From contig MABF01000244.1 in assembly GCA_002163025.1 (NCBI GenBank), forward strand, positions 1-52,400: a DNA stretch of 52,400 nucleotides. The letters run 5' to 3'. A model generated the notes under the pieces. It saw nothing but the letters and a program-made list of their open reading frames with translations, was not told the DNA's origin and did not search any database. This document shows positions 9,740 through 17,859 of the stretch, one piece after another (positions within the stretch are counted from its first letter, which is position 1; the number at the start of each line of letters is the position of its first letter). The DNA is from 'Osedax' symbiont bacterium Rs2_46_30_T18. Its GTDB lineage: Bacteria > Pseudomonadota > Gammaproteobacteria > Pseudomonadales > Balneatricaceae. Both the position numbers and the translations under genes were made by a program.

Positions 9740-10345
9740 TTGAACAGCGCACTGATCGAACTGGCTCCCACACTGGCATTGTTTTGCATGGTAACAACTC
9801 TGACTCCCGGGCCAAACAACATTTTACTGGCTCACTCTGGTGCCCATTTTGGCATCAGGAAAACCTTACCGCATGTTTTAGGCATTCGATTTGGTATGAC
9901 CGCGCTGCACTTAACTATTCTGTTTGGATTGGGCGAATTATTTAAAACCTGGCCCAACTTACAGCAACTATTGAGTCTGCTCGCCTGTAGTTACATTATT
10001 TACATTGCCATTAAAATTGCCGGTAACAAAGCGCCAGATGGTCACTCAAAAGGCAACCCTATGAGCTTTCTGCAAGCGGCAAGTTTCCAACTGATCAACC
10101 CAAAATCCTGGGCGATGCTGCTGACTGCCAGCTCAGTATTTACCTTGGAAAATGAATTATTCTGGCCATCGGCGATACTGGGAGTACTGCTATTCAATCT
10201 GGCGACTCTGCCTGGCACTTTCATGTGGATCACTATAGGCAAGTTGGTCTCGAAAAAATTGATCGATCCAACATTTAATCAACGCTTTAACTGGAGCATG
10301 AGCTTTTTACTGTTGCTCACATTACCTATGCTATTTTTGTCTTAA
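9740..10345 (+). CDS. LysE/RhtB family amino acid exporter
   Basis: TLTPGPNNILLAHSGAHFGIRKTLPHVLGIRFGM motif; 5-6 hydrophobic segments; divergent from a MocR regulator. Confidence 0.88.
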   Translation: MNSALIELAPTLALFCMVTTLTPGPNNILLAHSGAHFGIRKTLPHVLGIRFGMTALHLTILFGLGELFKTWPNLQQLLSLLACSYIIYIAIKIAGNKAPDGHSKGNPMSFLQAASFQLINPKSWAMLLTASSVFTLENELFWPSAILGVLLFNLATLPGTFMWITIGKLVSKKLIDPTFNQRFNWSMSFLLLLTLPMLFLS

Positions 10346-10468
10346 GCCTGGAGTGAGATTGCGGGTAAGCAGCCTGTGTCATCCGCAACTGTATTTCTAG
10401 TGTAACTTATATCACCGTTTATTAACGCAGCTGAGGTAACTGACGCTGCTACCAGAGAGGTTGTTAGG

Positions 10469-10972
10469 ATGCTGGACACTTTGAAGATGTTTACCCAATA
10501 TAAAAGCTGGGCAAATGAAACAAGCTACAACGCACTGACACAAGTAGGGGATGAAGAGCTACATAAGCAGCGCCAAACGAACTTTAAAACTATCATCTCC
10601 ACCTTAAATCATATCTACGTTGTTGATGATATTTTTAAAGCCCACCTGACGGGCACTGGACACCCATACCAACAGAGAAATACCGAACAGAGATTCTCTT
10701 TTGAACAGTTATGGGATAAACAGCTGCAGATGGACCTATGGTACATAGATTATGTAGATGCTTTAGCCAGTAATGATAGCGAACAGAGAATCAGTTTTGA
10801 ATATGTCGGTGGCGGTTCCGGGAATATGAGTATCGGCGAAATTATTTTGCATATAGTCAATCACAATACTTACCATCGCGGTTTTGTCAGTGACATGATG
10901 TATCAGATTCCGTTTAAACCAACGGCTAATGACTTGACGGTTTTTTTGCGTGACCACTACAAAGCCAGCTAA
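10469..10972 (+). CDS. DinB family protein
   Basis: MFTQYKSWANETSYNAL..., NHIYVVDDIFKAHL, ILHIVNHNTYHRGFVSDMM: DinB metal-binding His pattern. Confidence 0.85.
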   Translation: MLDTLKMFTQYKSWANETSYNALTQVGDEELHKQRQTNFKTIISTLNHIYVVDDIFKAHLTGTGHPYQQRNTEQRFSFEQLWDKQLQMDLWYIDYVDALASNDSEQRISFEYVGGGSGNMSIGEIILHIVNHNTYHRGFVSDMMYQIPFKPTANDLTVFLRDHYKAS

Positions 10973-11010
10973 CGGATCAATATTTCTCACTGTTGTCTGT
11001 CAATAAATAC

Positions 11011-11038
11011 CGCCAGAATCCACAGTTGTATTCTGGCG
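11011..11038. terminator. Hairpin terminator between convergent dinB-like and HD-GYP genes
   Basis: CGCCAGAAT (11011-11019) / ATTCTGGCG (11030-11038). Confidence 0.6.
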
Positions 11039-11051
11039 ATATTATTAGTTG

Positions 11052-12500
11052 CTAGTCTTTAAATTGTTCCGCTATCTGTATAAATCGCTGTTCTAATTTG
11101 AGAAACACATCGATTATGGCCGGGTCAAAATGACTGCCATTACCCTCAATGATAATAGATTTTGCTTTGTCGTGACTAAAAGCTGGCTTGTAAACCCGTT
11201 TGGTGATCAGTGCATCGTAGACGTCTGCCAGGGCCATTAAGCGCCCTGATAGTGGGATTTGCTCCGCCTTGAGGCCGTTAGGATAGCCACTTCCATCCCA
11301 TTTTTCATGGTGGGTGAGGCTTATATCCCGAGCAACAGACAAAAATGAGCTACCTTGTGAATCTCCCTTGGCTTGCTCTAGTGCGTCGGCACCTATTTGC
11401 GGGTGCTGTTTCATGATTGAAAACTCATCATCAGTCAGCTTGCCGGGTTTGAGCAAAATACTGTCGGGGATACCGACTTTACCAATGTCGTGCAGTGGCG
11501 CTGATTTGTAGAGTAATTCTATGCTGTAGTCATTCAGTTCAGCGCTGTATTTCGGGTTTTTTCTGAGTTCGAGGGCCAGAGCTTTCACATAATTTTGGGT
11601 TCGCATAATGTGCCCGCCAGTCTCGTTGTCGCGGGTCTCTGCCAGTGTTGCTAAGCTGAGTATGCATATATCCCGGGTCAGGTTGATCTCGTGGTTCTGC
11701 TGCGCTAGTGAGGAGATCATCACATTGGTATGTTGGGCGATAAGGCCAAATTCATCGTTGCTTATAACTGCAGCCTGGGTGGATAAATTACCACTAGTGA
11801 CTAGCTCTAAGGCGCTGTTCTGGGTGGTGATAAAAGCTTTTAAATTTCTTGCATAAGACAGAATTATCAGCAGCACATAGCCCATCATTACGCTGATGAC
11901 AAATATTACCTCGGCCAGGATATATACTTTAGCCATGGCTAAGTCGATGCTCGGATCTCGATTTATCAGCCAATGCAAATCTTTGTTGATGACTAATATC
12001 ACCACAAAGACAATTGATAATAAGCAGATGGTCGCGAACCAGCTGAACTTTTTGGTCAGTGGATAGGGATTTTCATCCGGTGCCAGATTTCGGTTTGTTT
12101 TCTTCAGTACTATGCCTATGTTGAGCTCTTTGTGCAGTGATAAATCACAGCTGATAAAAAAACCCAATATGATAATGCCCAGTAGGACTTTCAACTCGCT
12201 CTCCAACGGAAAACTATGGACTAGTTTGTTATAGCCCGCCAGCGCCAAAGCAATGGCGATAAATATACAAAAATCCCATACAAACTGATGTTTTGCTTGT
12301 TTTTTTAACACTACGTTAGTGAGTTTTTGCTCCAGGGCGTACCTGAGTGCCAGCGCCAATGAGAATATAATTAAGATGGGCACGAGCAGGGCAGTTAAGC
12401 TTAATGACTCTATAAACGGACACACATTTATCCCGTATACAGCAAAGATTATTGCGCCAAATGTGTAGTGACCAGTGCTTCTGATTAACGTTGAATTCAT
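11052..12500 (-). CDS. Membrane HD-GYP domain protein (putative c-di-GMP phosphodiesterase)
   Basis: Multiple TM segments, then ETRDNETGGHIMRTQNYV...HDIGKVGIPDSILLKPGKLTDDEFSIMKQHPQIG...HHEKWDGSGYPNGLKAEQIPLSGRLMALADVYDAL. Confidence 0.93.
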   Translation of the reverse strand: MNSTLIRSTGHYTFGAIIFAVYGINVCPFIESLSLTALLVPILIIFSLALALRYALEQKLTNVVLKKQAKHQFVWDFCIFIAIALALAGYNKLVHSFPLESELKVLLGIIILGFFISCDLSLHKELNIGIVLKKTNRNLAPDENPYPLTKKFSWFATICLLSIVFVVILVINKDLHWLINRDPSIDLAMAKVYILAEVIFVISVMMGYVLLIILSYARNLKAFITTQNSALELVTSGNLSTQAAVISNDEFGLIAQHTNVMISSLAQQNHEINLTRDICILSLATLAETRDNETGGHIMRTQNYVKALALELRKNPKYSAELNDYSIELLYKSAPLHDIGKVGIPDSILLKPGKLTDDEFSIMKQHPQIGADALEQAKGDSQGSSFLSVARDISLTHHEKWDGSGYPNGLKAEQIPLSGRLMALADVYDALITKRVYKPAFSHDKAKSIIIEGNGSHFDPAIIDVFLKLEQRFIQIAEQFKD

Positions 12501-12963
12501 GCTGTCTCAGTAGATAAATTAAGGGTGAACAGGGGCTATCAAGCTGTGGAACATGCCTTCTGTATTTTACCTAAATAACAGGGGATAGGCATTAAGAAAA
12601 AATGGGGGAATAGTAGGAGGTAAGCGTGGGGAGTAGTAAGTGGGAAGTGGGAAGTTCGGGGTTTTAGGAATAACTTCGGTTTATGAGAATACTGCTGTTG
12701 TGCTCTGGCTACCCTGTATTTATCAGTAAGATAGCCGCTAAATAAGTTTTATGAACTTAAAATAAATAACTTCCATTTTTGTTGCTTTGCATATACTCTA
12801 TTTTGGTCATGGATGATAAATACAATAGACTTCATAAAAATGAGAATAAAGTAAGTGCAATATTGTTGACGCACTCGTTGTCCCTCAACTGATTGAAATC
12901 ACCCGTAACTCTGAAATGATGTAATTATTTTTTCTTTTATAATAAGGATAGGATGAATTAAAA

Positions 12964-13464
12964 ATGAGAAATTTTACCTGTGTTTCTGTCGCTATGTTGA
13001 TTGCATTACCCAGTATCGCGATGGCCGATGATTATTTGATTAATCAAGATATTGTTATTTTTGATAAAGCCAAAATAGAACAACAGCATGGTGGCAGCAA
13101 CATACAGGCATTTAACAATGCAGAGCTTGACTCTTCTTATGGGGAGATACGGCAAAAAGCGCTACTTTACAGATTTGAAGCTACGCAAAAGCAAGGGGCT
13201 GAAAATATTCAGGCGATCAACAGAATAGTATTAGATGATAACAGATTTAGTACTGATATTATCCAGGAGGTAGAGGCCGACCGGATTAATTTCCAGCAAG
13301 AAGGCGGTGAAAAAAATCAACAAAGTGCTAACTATGTTGAATTTGAAAGTGATCTAAGTTTTACCTCTATTGTTCAGAGTGTCAGTGCTGATGACGTTTC
13401 TATGAGGCAAAGTGGCGGTAATGATAACCTGCAAAGTCTGAATAATATCAAACTACTCAGGTGA
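12964..13464 (+). CDS. Secreted curlin/holdfast-like repeat protein
   Basis: Signal peptide MRNFTCVSVAMLIALPSIAMA; four repeats with core Q-x-G-(G/A)-x-x-N-x-Q-(A/S)-x-N at residue spacing 35, 37, 37 (N46, N81, N118, N155). Confidence 0.75.
   Translation: MRNFTCVSVAMLIALPSIAMADDYLINQDIVIFDKAKIEQQHGGSNIQAFNNAELDSSYGEIRQKALLYRFEATQKQGAENIQAINRIVLDDNRFSTDIIQEVEADRINFQQEGGEKNQQSANYVEFESDLSFTSIVQSVSADDVSMRQSGGNDNLQSLNNIKLLR
13084..13443 (+). repeat. Four protein-level repeats of 35-37 aa within the curlin-like gene
   Basis: QHGGSNIQAFNN / KQGAENIQAINR / QEGGEKNQQSANY / QSGGNDNLQSLNN, with intervening IRQKA, IIQEVEA, IVQSVSA strands. Confidence 0.75.
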
Positions 13465-13793
13465 AGCTATTTGCAATATTGTTTATGTCATTTATAGCAG
13501 TGTTTGCATGGGGGGAGGGGAATTCAACATTCCCCACAATCCCTCTCTCTGATAAATCATACAGCGCCAGAAATATGATATCTGAAGCAAAAGTGATTAG
13601 ATCGGACACTGAAACTGACGGCTACAAAGTAATAGACCCCAATGGAAATGAGTTTTATGTAGACGATATAAAAAATCCTACTAAAGCTTTTTACGGTGTT
13701 TATATCGATTTTGGCAATGACGATATTTTAAAATCACAGATAGATATTGAAATTAATATCGATATTGACAGTATAAATTTCTTTGGATTATAG
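13461..13793 (+). CDS. Small secreted protein of unknown family in curlin-like operon
   Basis: GTG start overlapping the previous stop (GTGA); signal peptide MKLFAILFMSFIAVFAWGEG; mature part ends in an alternating acidic/hydrophobic segment IDIEINIDIDSINFFGL. Confidence 0.65.
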   Translation: MKLFAILFMSFIAVFAWGEGNSTFPTIPLSDKSYSARNMISEAKVIRSDTETDGYKVIDPNGNEFYVDDIKNPTKAFYGVYIDFGNDDILKSQIDIEINIDIDSINFFGL

Positions 13794-13800
13794 GTTTTTT

Positions 13801-14682
13801 ATGAAATTTCCGGGTTTGTTTCTGCTTTTACTCTGTGTTCTTGGTGGTTGTAGTAGTAATCAAGTCGCTTTTCAAAACGTAAGCTCAGTACCGGTCAACA
13901 CAACCACCAGTTTGAGTAATGTTTTAGCTTGTACAAAAGAAAAAATTGCCTCACACAATCAAAACACTGCCTACCTCATTATCGTAAGAGAGGTTGTTGA
14001 TGGCACTGTCAGAGAGAGAAGCACCAGTGATGGACCGCTTGGGGATGCCGGTGTGCATCAGTTACAAGGCGCTTTGGTTAGCTTGTTAAACAGTGAAAAA
14101 GCCATTGTCGTGGATAATCAACCGTCGATGTTCTCTAAGTACAGTAGAGGGTCCACTGGTTTAAATAAATTCGGAGTACCAGAGAGTGAGGCTCAAGTTA
14201 CCTATAAAGAATCGATGTTGAATTATGTTAATGCTATAAGAACAGGAAAGGGAATTCGTGCGGCCGAGTCCATTGTTGTTTTAACGATATCGGGGGCTTT
14301 TACTCGAATCGACTCAGCTAACCTGTCTAATGATGGATACGGTTTGACTCTCGGTGCCAATGGTAGCGGTGGTAAAGGAGAGATTGAATTCGGAAAATCT
14401 GTGTCAAAGAAAGTTATTTCTTTAAGCATAAATTTAATCAGACCTATGCTTAATACCATTATTAAGTCCGAGTCATTCGATCTTGAATTTTATAATTCAT
14501 CCAAAAAGTACAATGTTAAAGGGACTGTCGGCGAGGTTGATTTAGGTCTAGCGCTTTCTAATACAAGGATAGAAAGTATGCACAGTGCGCAGCAGACCTT
14601 AATCGATGCCTCAGCTATCTGGCTGGTTGAAAATCTGTTTTCCGGATCAACTAAATCATGTTTAACAACACAGCATGTATGA
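13801..14682 (+). CDS. CsgG/HfaB-like outer-membrane secretion lipoprotein
   Basis: Lipobox LLLCVLGGC; SIVVLTISGAFTRIDSANLSNDGYGLTLGANGSGGKGEIEFGKSVSKKVISLSINLIRP resembles the CsgG segment AVVVSVEGQYTGFDNR...GIGGSKQDARQVVTVDLRVVN (from memory). ATG at 13801; the ORF track starts at 13783. Confidence 0.7.
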   Translation: MKFPGLFLLLLCVLGGCSSNQVAFQNVSSVPVNTTTSLSNVLACTKEKIASHNQNTAYLIIVREVVDGTVRERSTSDGPLGDAGVHQLQGALVSLLNSEKAIVVDNQPSMFSKYSRGSTGLNKFGVPESEAQVTYKESMLNYVNAIRTGKGIRAAESIVVLTISGAFTRIDSANLSNDGYGLTLGANGSGGKGEIEFGKSVSKKVISLSINLIRPMLNTIIKSESFDLEFYNSSKKYNVKGTVGEVDLGLALSNTRIESMHSAQQTLIDASAIWLVENLFSGSTKSCLTTQHV

Positions 14683-14735
14683 ATGACCCGGTAGAAGATT
14701 AAGCACTAAAACGGTGCGCTGATTGGTGAAAAAGC

Positions 14736-16505
14736 TCATACAGCTCTTCGTTGCAGCATCTGTAAAATCTGAGTAAAGATTGAATTTTCCATCTTTTCCG
14801 GGATCTGCAGGGCTAAGCTGTGCCGATAGTAAGGGCTGAGGTCCAATCCAAAGCCCAATGCATAGAGTTCGATGTCAGGGCTGTTCTCCAGCATAGTGGC
14901 TACCTGACGCAAGTGATTGTCCAGATAGTTGTTGGCATTGGTCTGATGAGTGGCGCTCTCCATTGGGCAGCCATCGGATAAGACGATTAATATGCGCCGC
15001 TGCTCAGGTCTGGTCTGCATACGCTTTGCCGCCCACAGTAATGCTTCACCGTCGACCCCCTCGCGAAACAAATCAGCTTTTAACATTGCCCCTAAACCGC
15101 GCTTGGCCCGCTGTAGTTTTGTGTCGGCATCTTTGTAAATAATATGTCGGGTCTCACATAAGCGCCCGGGGTTTTCTGGACGTAACTGTCGCATCCATTG
15201 TTTGTAGCTTTTGCCCCCCTGCCAGGATTTAGTGGTGAAACCTAAGACTTCAGTGCTGGCTCCGGCCATTTCCAGGGCTTTAGTTAAAATGTAGATCAAG
15301 GTTGAGATTGCGTGAATGTGCTCTTTCATAGAGCCTGAATTATCCATCAGCAATGTGACCAGGCAATTACCACTGGGCAGCTGGCGCTGGCTGCGAAATA
15401 TATTACGGTAGCCCGGCGTTGTGACGATAGTATTTAATTTGCGCCCGTCAATGTAACCCTGTTCACGTGAGAATTGCCAACCGCTTTGTTGCTGGCCCGG
15501 GAGGATTGCTGCAAGCTCACGGGCCAGTCTGGGTATATTTATCGCCTGATTTTTCAGTAACTGCGCTTGTGTTTTAGCAAAATCATCGAGTTGCGAGTCC
15601 AATACCAGTTGTTCGGCTTTAACTATTTGATCATTGCTGCGGGTGAATATTTGATAGTTATTGAGTTGCTCGATAATCTGCCTGACTCTGACGTTATCAG
15701 GCCTTTTACCCGCGACAGAGATTTCACTATTATCATCGCTTTCAGGCTCCAGAAATAAACTAAAGCTGGCACCAGAGCTGTTTTCATTGGCTTGCTCTTT
15801 GTTTGTATCGGCATCACTGTCGTCAATCAGGCTATCCATCACTTCAACAATGACTAACGCGTGCTGGGCAAAGACAGATTGATCGCGGGTGTTTTTACGC
15901 ATACCAAGTAGGGCACCGCCAATGTGCCTGGCGATCATCATGCGCATCGGCTCAATTAAATCTTCGCTCTGGTGGTTCATTGGCAAACTGGTAAGGCGGC
16001 ACCAGACGACCTGGGCGATTGTGAAAACCATTAAGCCCAATTGATTTTCGACTGTGTCCGAGGCGCAAAATTGCTTGCACCACTGACGAAATCGGTGCTC
16101 TAGGTTTTTTCTGGTACCAGGCTGTAAATCGCTGACCAGTGATTCAGTACGAAGTTGTTCTAGCAGCTCAAAAACAAGCTGACCGATATTGCTCTGGGGC
16201 ATTAACTGTTGGTGCAGTTGTGCATCGCTGTATTTTAGTCGCAGGGCGATGGCATCAGCGGCACCGCGAAAAGATTGATAGTTATCAATGGCAAAATCCG
16301 GGCGCAAGTGTGGCGCTCTGATCTGCGCCGACTGGCCGTTAACTTCTGGACGCTGACCGCGAAACTCAAAGCTGGCGCAGCCGCTATTTGCGCGCACAGA
16401 GGCACTGCAGAGCTTTTCTACATGTTGCTGAAGTTTTTCGATGCGCATTTTTGAGTTGTCGGTAGATCCGGCGACAGCACCTTGCAGAATATCAATGACG
16501 GCCAT
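14736..16505 (-). CDS. CobT-like VWA-domain protein (orphan, no CobN in window)
   Basis: C-terminal VWA with MIDAS-like LLMDNSGSMKEHIHA; CobT-like RQLPSGNCLVTLLMDNSGSMK...GFTTKSWQGGKSY; 3' partner overlapping the AAA+ gene. Confidence 0.82.
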   Translation of the reverse strand: MAVIDILQGAVAGSTDNSKMRIEKLQQHVEKLCSASVRANSGCASFEFRGQRPEVNGQSAQIRAPHLRPDFAIDNYQSFRGAADAIALRLKYSDAQLHQQLMPQSNIGQLVFELLEQLRTESLVSDLQPGTRKNLEHRFRQWCKQFCASDTVENQLGLMVFTIAQVVWCRLTSLPMNHQSEDLIEPMRMMIARHIGGALLGMRKNTRDQSVFAQHALVIVEVMDSLIDDSDADTNKEQANENSSGASFSLFLEPESDDNSEISVAGKRPDNVRVRQIIEQLNNYQIFTRSNDQIVKAEQLVLDSQLDDFAKTQAQLLKNQAINIPRLARELAAILPGQQQSGWQFSREQGYIDGRKLNTIVTTPGYRNIFRSQRQLPSGNCLVTLLMDNSGSMKEHIHAISTLIYILTKALEMAGASTEVLGFTTKSWQGGKSYKQWMRQLRPENPGRLCETRHIIYKDADTKLQRAKRGLGAMLKADLFREGVDGEALLWAAKRMQTRPEQRRILIVLSDGCPMESATHQTNANNYLDNHLRQVATMLENSPDIELYALGFGLDLSPYYRHSLALQIPEKMENSIFTQILQMLQRRAV

Positions 16506-17490
16506 CTGCCATTAACTCGTTAGCTCTGCTAGCCCAGGATTCGCTAAGCTCCATATCAAAGCATCGCTGGAAAAACTCGGCGATAATACCTTGCTCAGCT
16601 TCATCGCACTTGTTTAAAAAAGAGAGTCGAAATGCTACAGCCGGGTCATCAAATATATCGATGTTCTCGGCCCAGGAAATCACCGTGCGCGGTGACATTA
16701 AGGTTGATATATCACCGGCGGCAAAACTGTTGCGGGTCATCTTAGCCACTTCCAGCATCGACATAATCAGTGCGTCAGAGATTTCCCTGGAGAAGTTTGT
16801 GCACTTACCACGGATTATCTGCAGCTCATCTTCAGCGGGCAGGTAACTTAAATTAGTCACTATGTCCCAGCGATCCATCTGCGCCTGGTTGACCATCTGG
16901 GTACCGTGGTAGAGCCCAGAGCTGTTACCTAAGCCCACAGTGTTGGCTGTTGCGAAAAGCCTGAATTGTGAGTGCGGAGTGATGACCTCATTTTGATCCA
17001 GTAACGTGAACTTACCATCGCGTTCTAACAATCTTTGAATAACGAACATCACTTCCGGGCGCCCGGCATCAAACTCATCAAATATCAACGCGGTGGGGCG
17101 GCGCAGTGCCCAAGGTAAGATCCCCTCCTGGAACTCGGTGATTTGCTTGCCCTCGCGGATCACGATCGTGTCTTTGCCGACTAAATCCAAACGGCTGATA
17201 TGTCCGTCTAAATTAATGCGCACACAGGGCCAGTTGAGACGCGCCGCTATTTGTTCTATATGGGTCGACTTACCGGTGCCGTGCAGCCCCTGCACCATTA
17301 CCCGTCGATTGCGACTGAACCCTGCCAGTAGCGCTAATGTCACCTCTGGGTTAAAGACGTAATTGGGGTCAATTTCTGGCACATGTTCATCGACATAACT
17401 GTATGCCGGTACTTTCAGCTGTGAGTTAATCCCAAAAATGTCACGGACCGATAACATTGTGTCTGGCTGATCTATTTGAATATCTGACAT
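16492..17490 (-). CDS. CobS-like AAA+ ATPase
   Basis: Walker A GLHGTGKST, Walker B ALIFDEFDAG, RINLDGHISRLDLVGKDTIVIREGKQITEFQEGILPWAL typical of CobS. Start taken at MSDIQIDQPD (17490); the ORF track extends to 17526. Confidence 0.87.
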   Translation of the reverse strand: MSDIQIDQPDTMLSVRDIFGINSQLKVPAYSYVDEHVPEIDPNYVFNPEVTLALLAGFSRNRRVMVQGLHGTGKSTHIEQIAARLNWPCVRINLDGHISRLDLVGKDTIVIREGKQITEFQEGILPWALRRPTALIFDEFDAGRPEVMFVIQRLLERDGKFTLLDQNEVITPHSQFRLFATANTVGLGNSSGLYHGTQMVNQAQMDRWDIVTNLSYLPAEDELQIIRGKCTNFSREISDALIMSMLEVAKMTRNSFAAGDISTLMSPRTVISWAENIDIFDDPAVAFRLSFLNKCDEAEQGIIAEFFQRCFDMELSESWASRANELMADGRH

Positions 17491-17553
17491 GCAAGCTTCC
17501 ATGGTGAAAATTACTAACTTAAACAATTATATAGCGAGATTCTAAGAGTAACA

Positions 17554-17582
17554 GAACCAGTCGCCAGGAATGAGTGCGGCCA
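17554..17582 (-). promoter_or_regulatory. Putative TauR/MocR direct-repeat box, oriented to the CobST-like genes
   Basis: Minus strand CTGGCCGCACTCATTCCTGGCGACTGGTTCTGT; CCAG at 17556 and 17579 (23 bp); second half-site CTGGTTCTGT is one mismatch from CTGGTTCTAT. Confidence 0.5.
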
Positions 17583-17595
17583 GGGAGGGCTATGG

Positions 17596-17630
17596 ATCTG
17601 GATCTACACTTTCCTAAAAACTGGCCTTTG
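17596..17630 (+). promoter_or_regulatory. Putative TauR/MocR direct-repeat box, oriented to soeABC
   Basis: ATCTGGATCTACACTTTCCTAAAAACTGGCCTTTG; CTGG at 17598 and 17621 (23 bp). Confidence 0.5.
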
Positions 17631-17859
17631 CCCATAGACCAGAGAATTCCTAAGCTATAGCTGCACAGAAGTGGCGTTGAATAGACACGCCCAGCTAGAT
17701 ACTTCATTTAATATTCTAATGTGGTATAAACTTATAACCAAAATAATAATGATAATAAAAATGTACTATTGGCAACTAAGCTAAAGGAGTAATAATCTAC
17801 TTAGATTATTGTCTTCCTCAGGCTAAGGTTAGCGATAGACACAGCTTGGACCGACAAAA

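Noticed and set aside
9700-9945. 81-aa plus-strand ORF overlapping the LysE gene start
   Set aside because: Out of frame with the LysE-family reading frame, which carries the family motif.
14736-17490. Genuine cobalamin cobaltochelatase locus
   Set aside because: No CobN or other cobalamin-synthesis gene in the window; the genomic context is sulfonate/sulfite metabolism, so only CobS/CobT-like is claimed.
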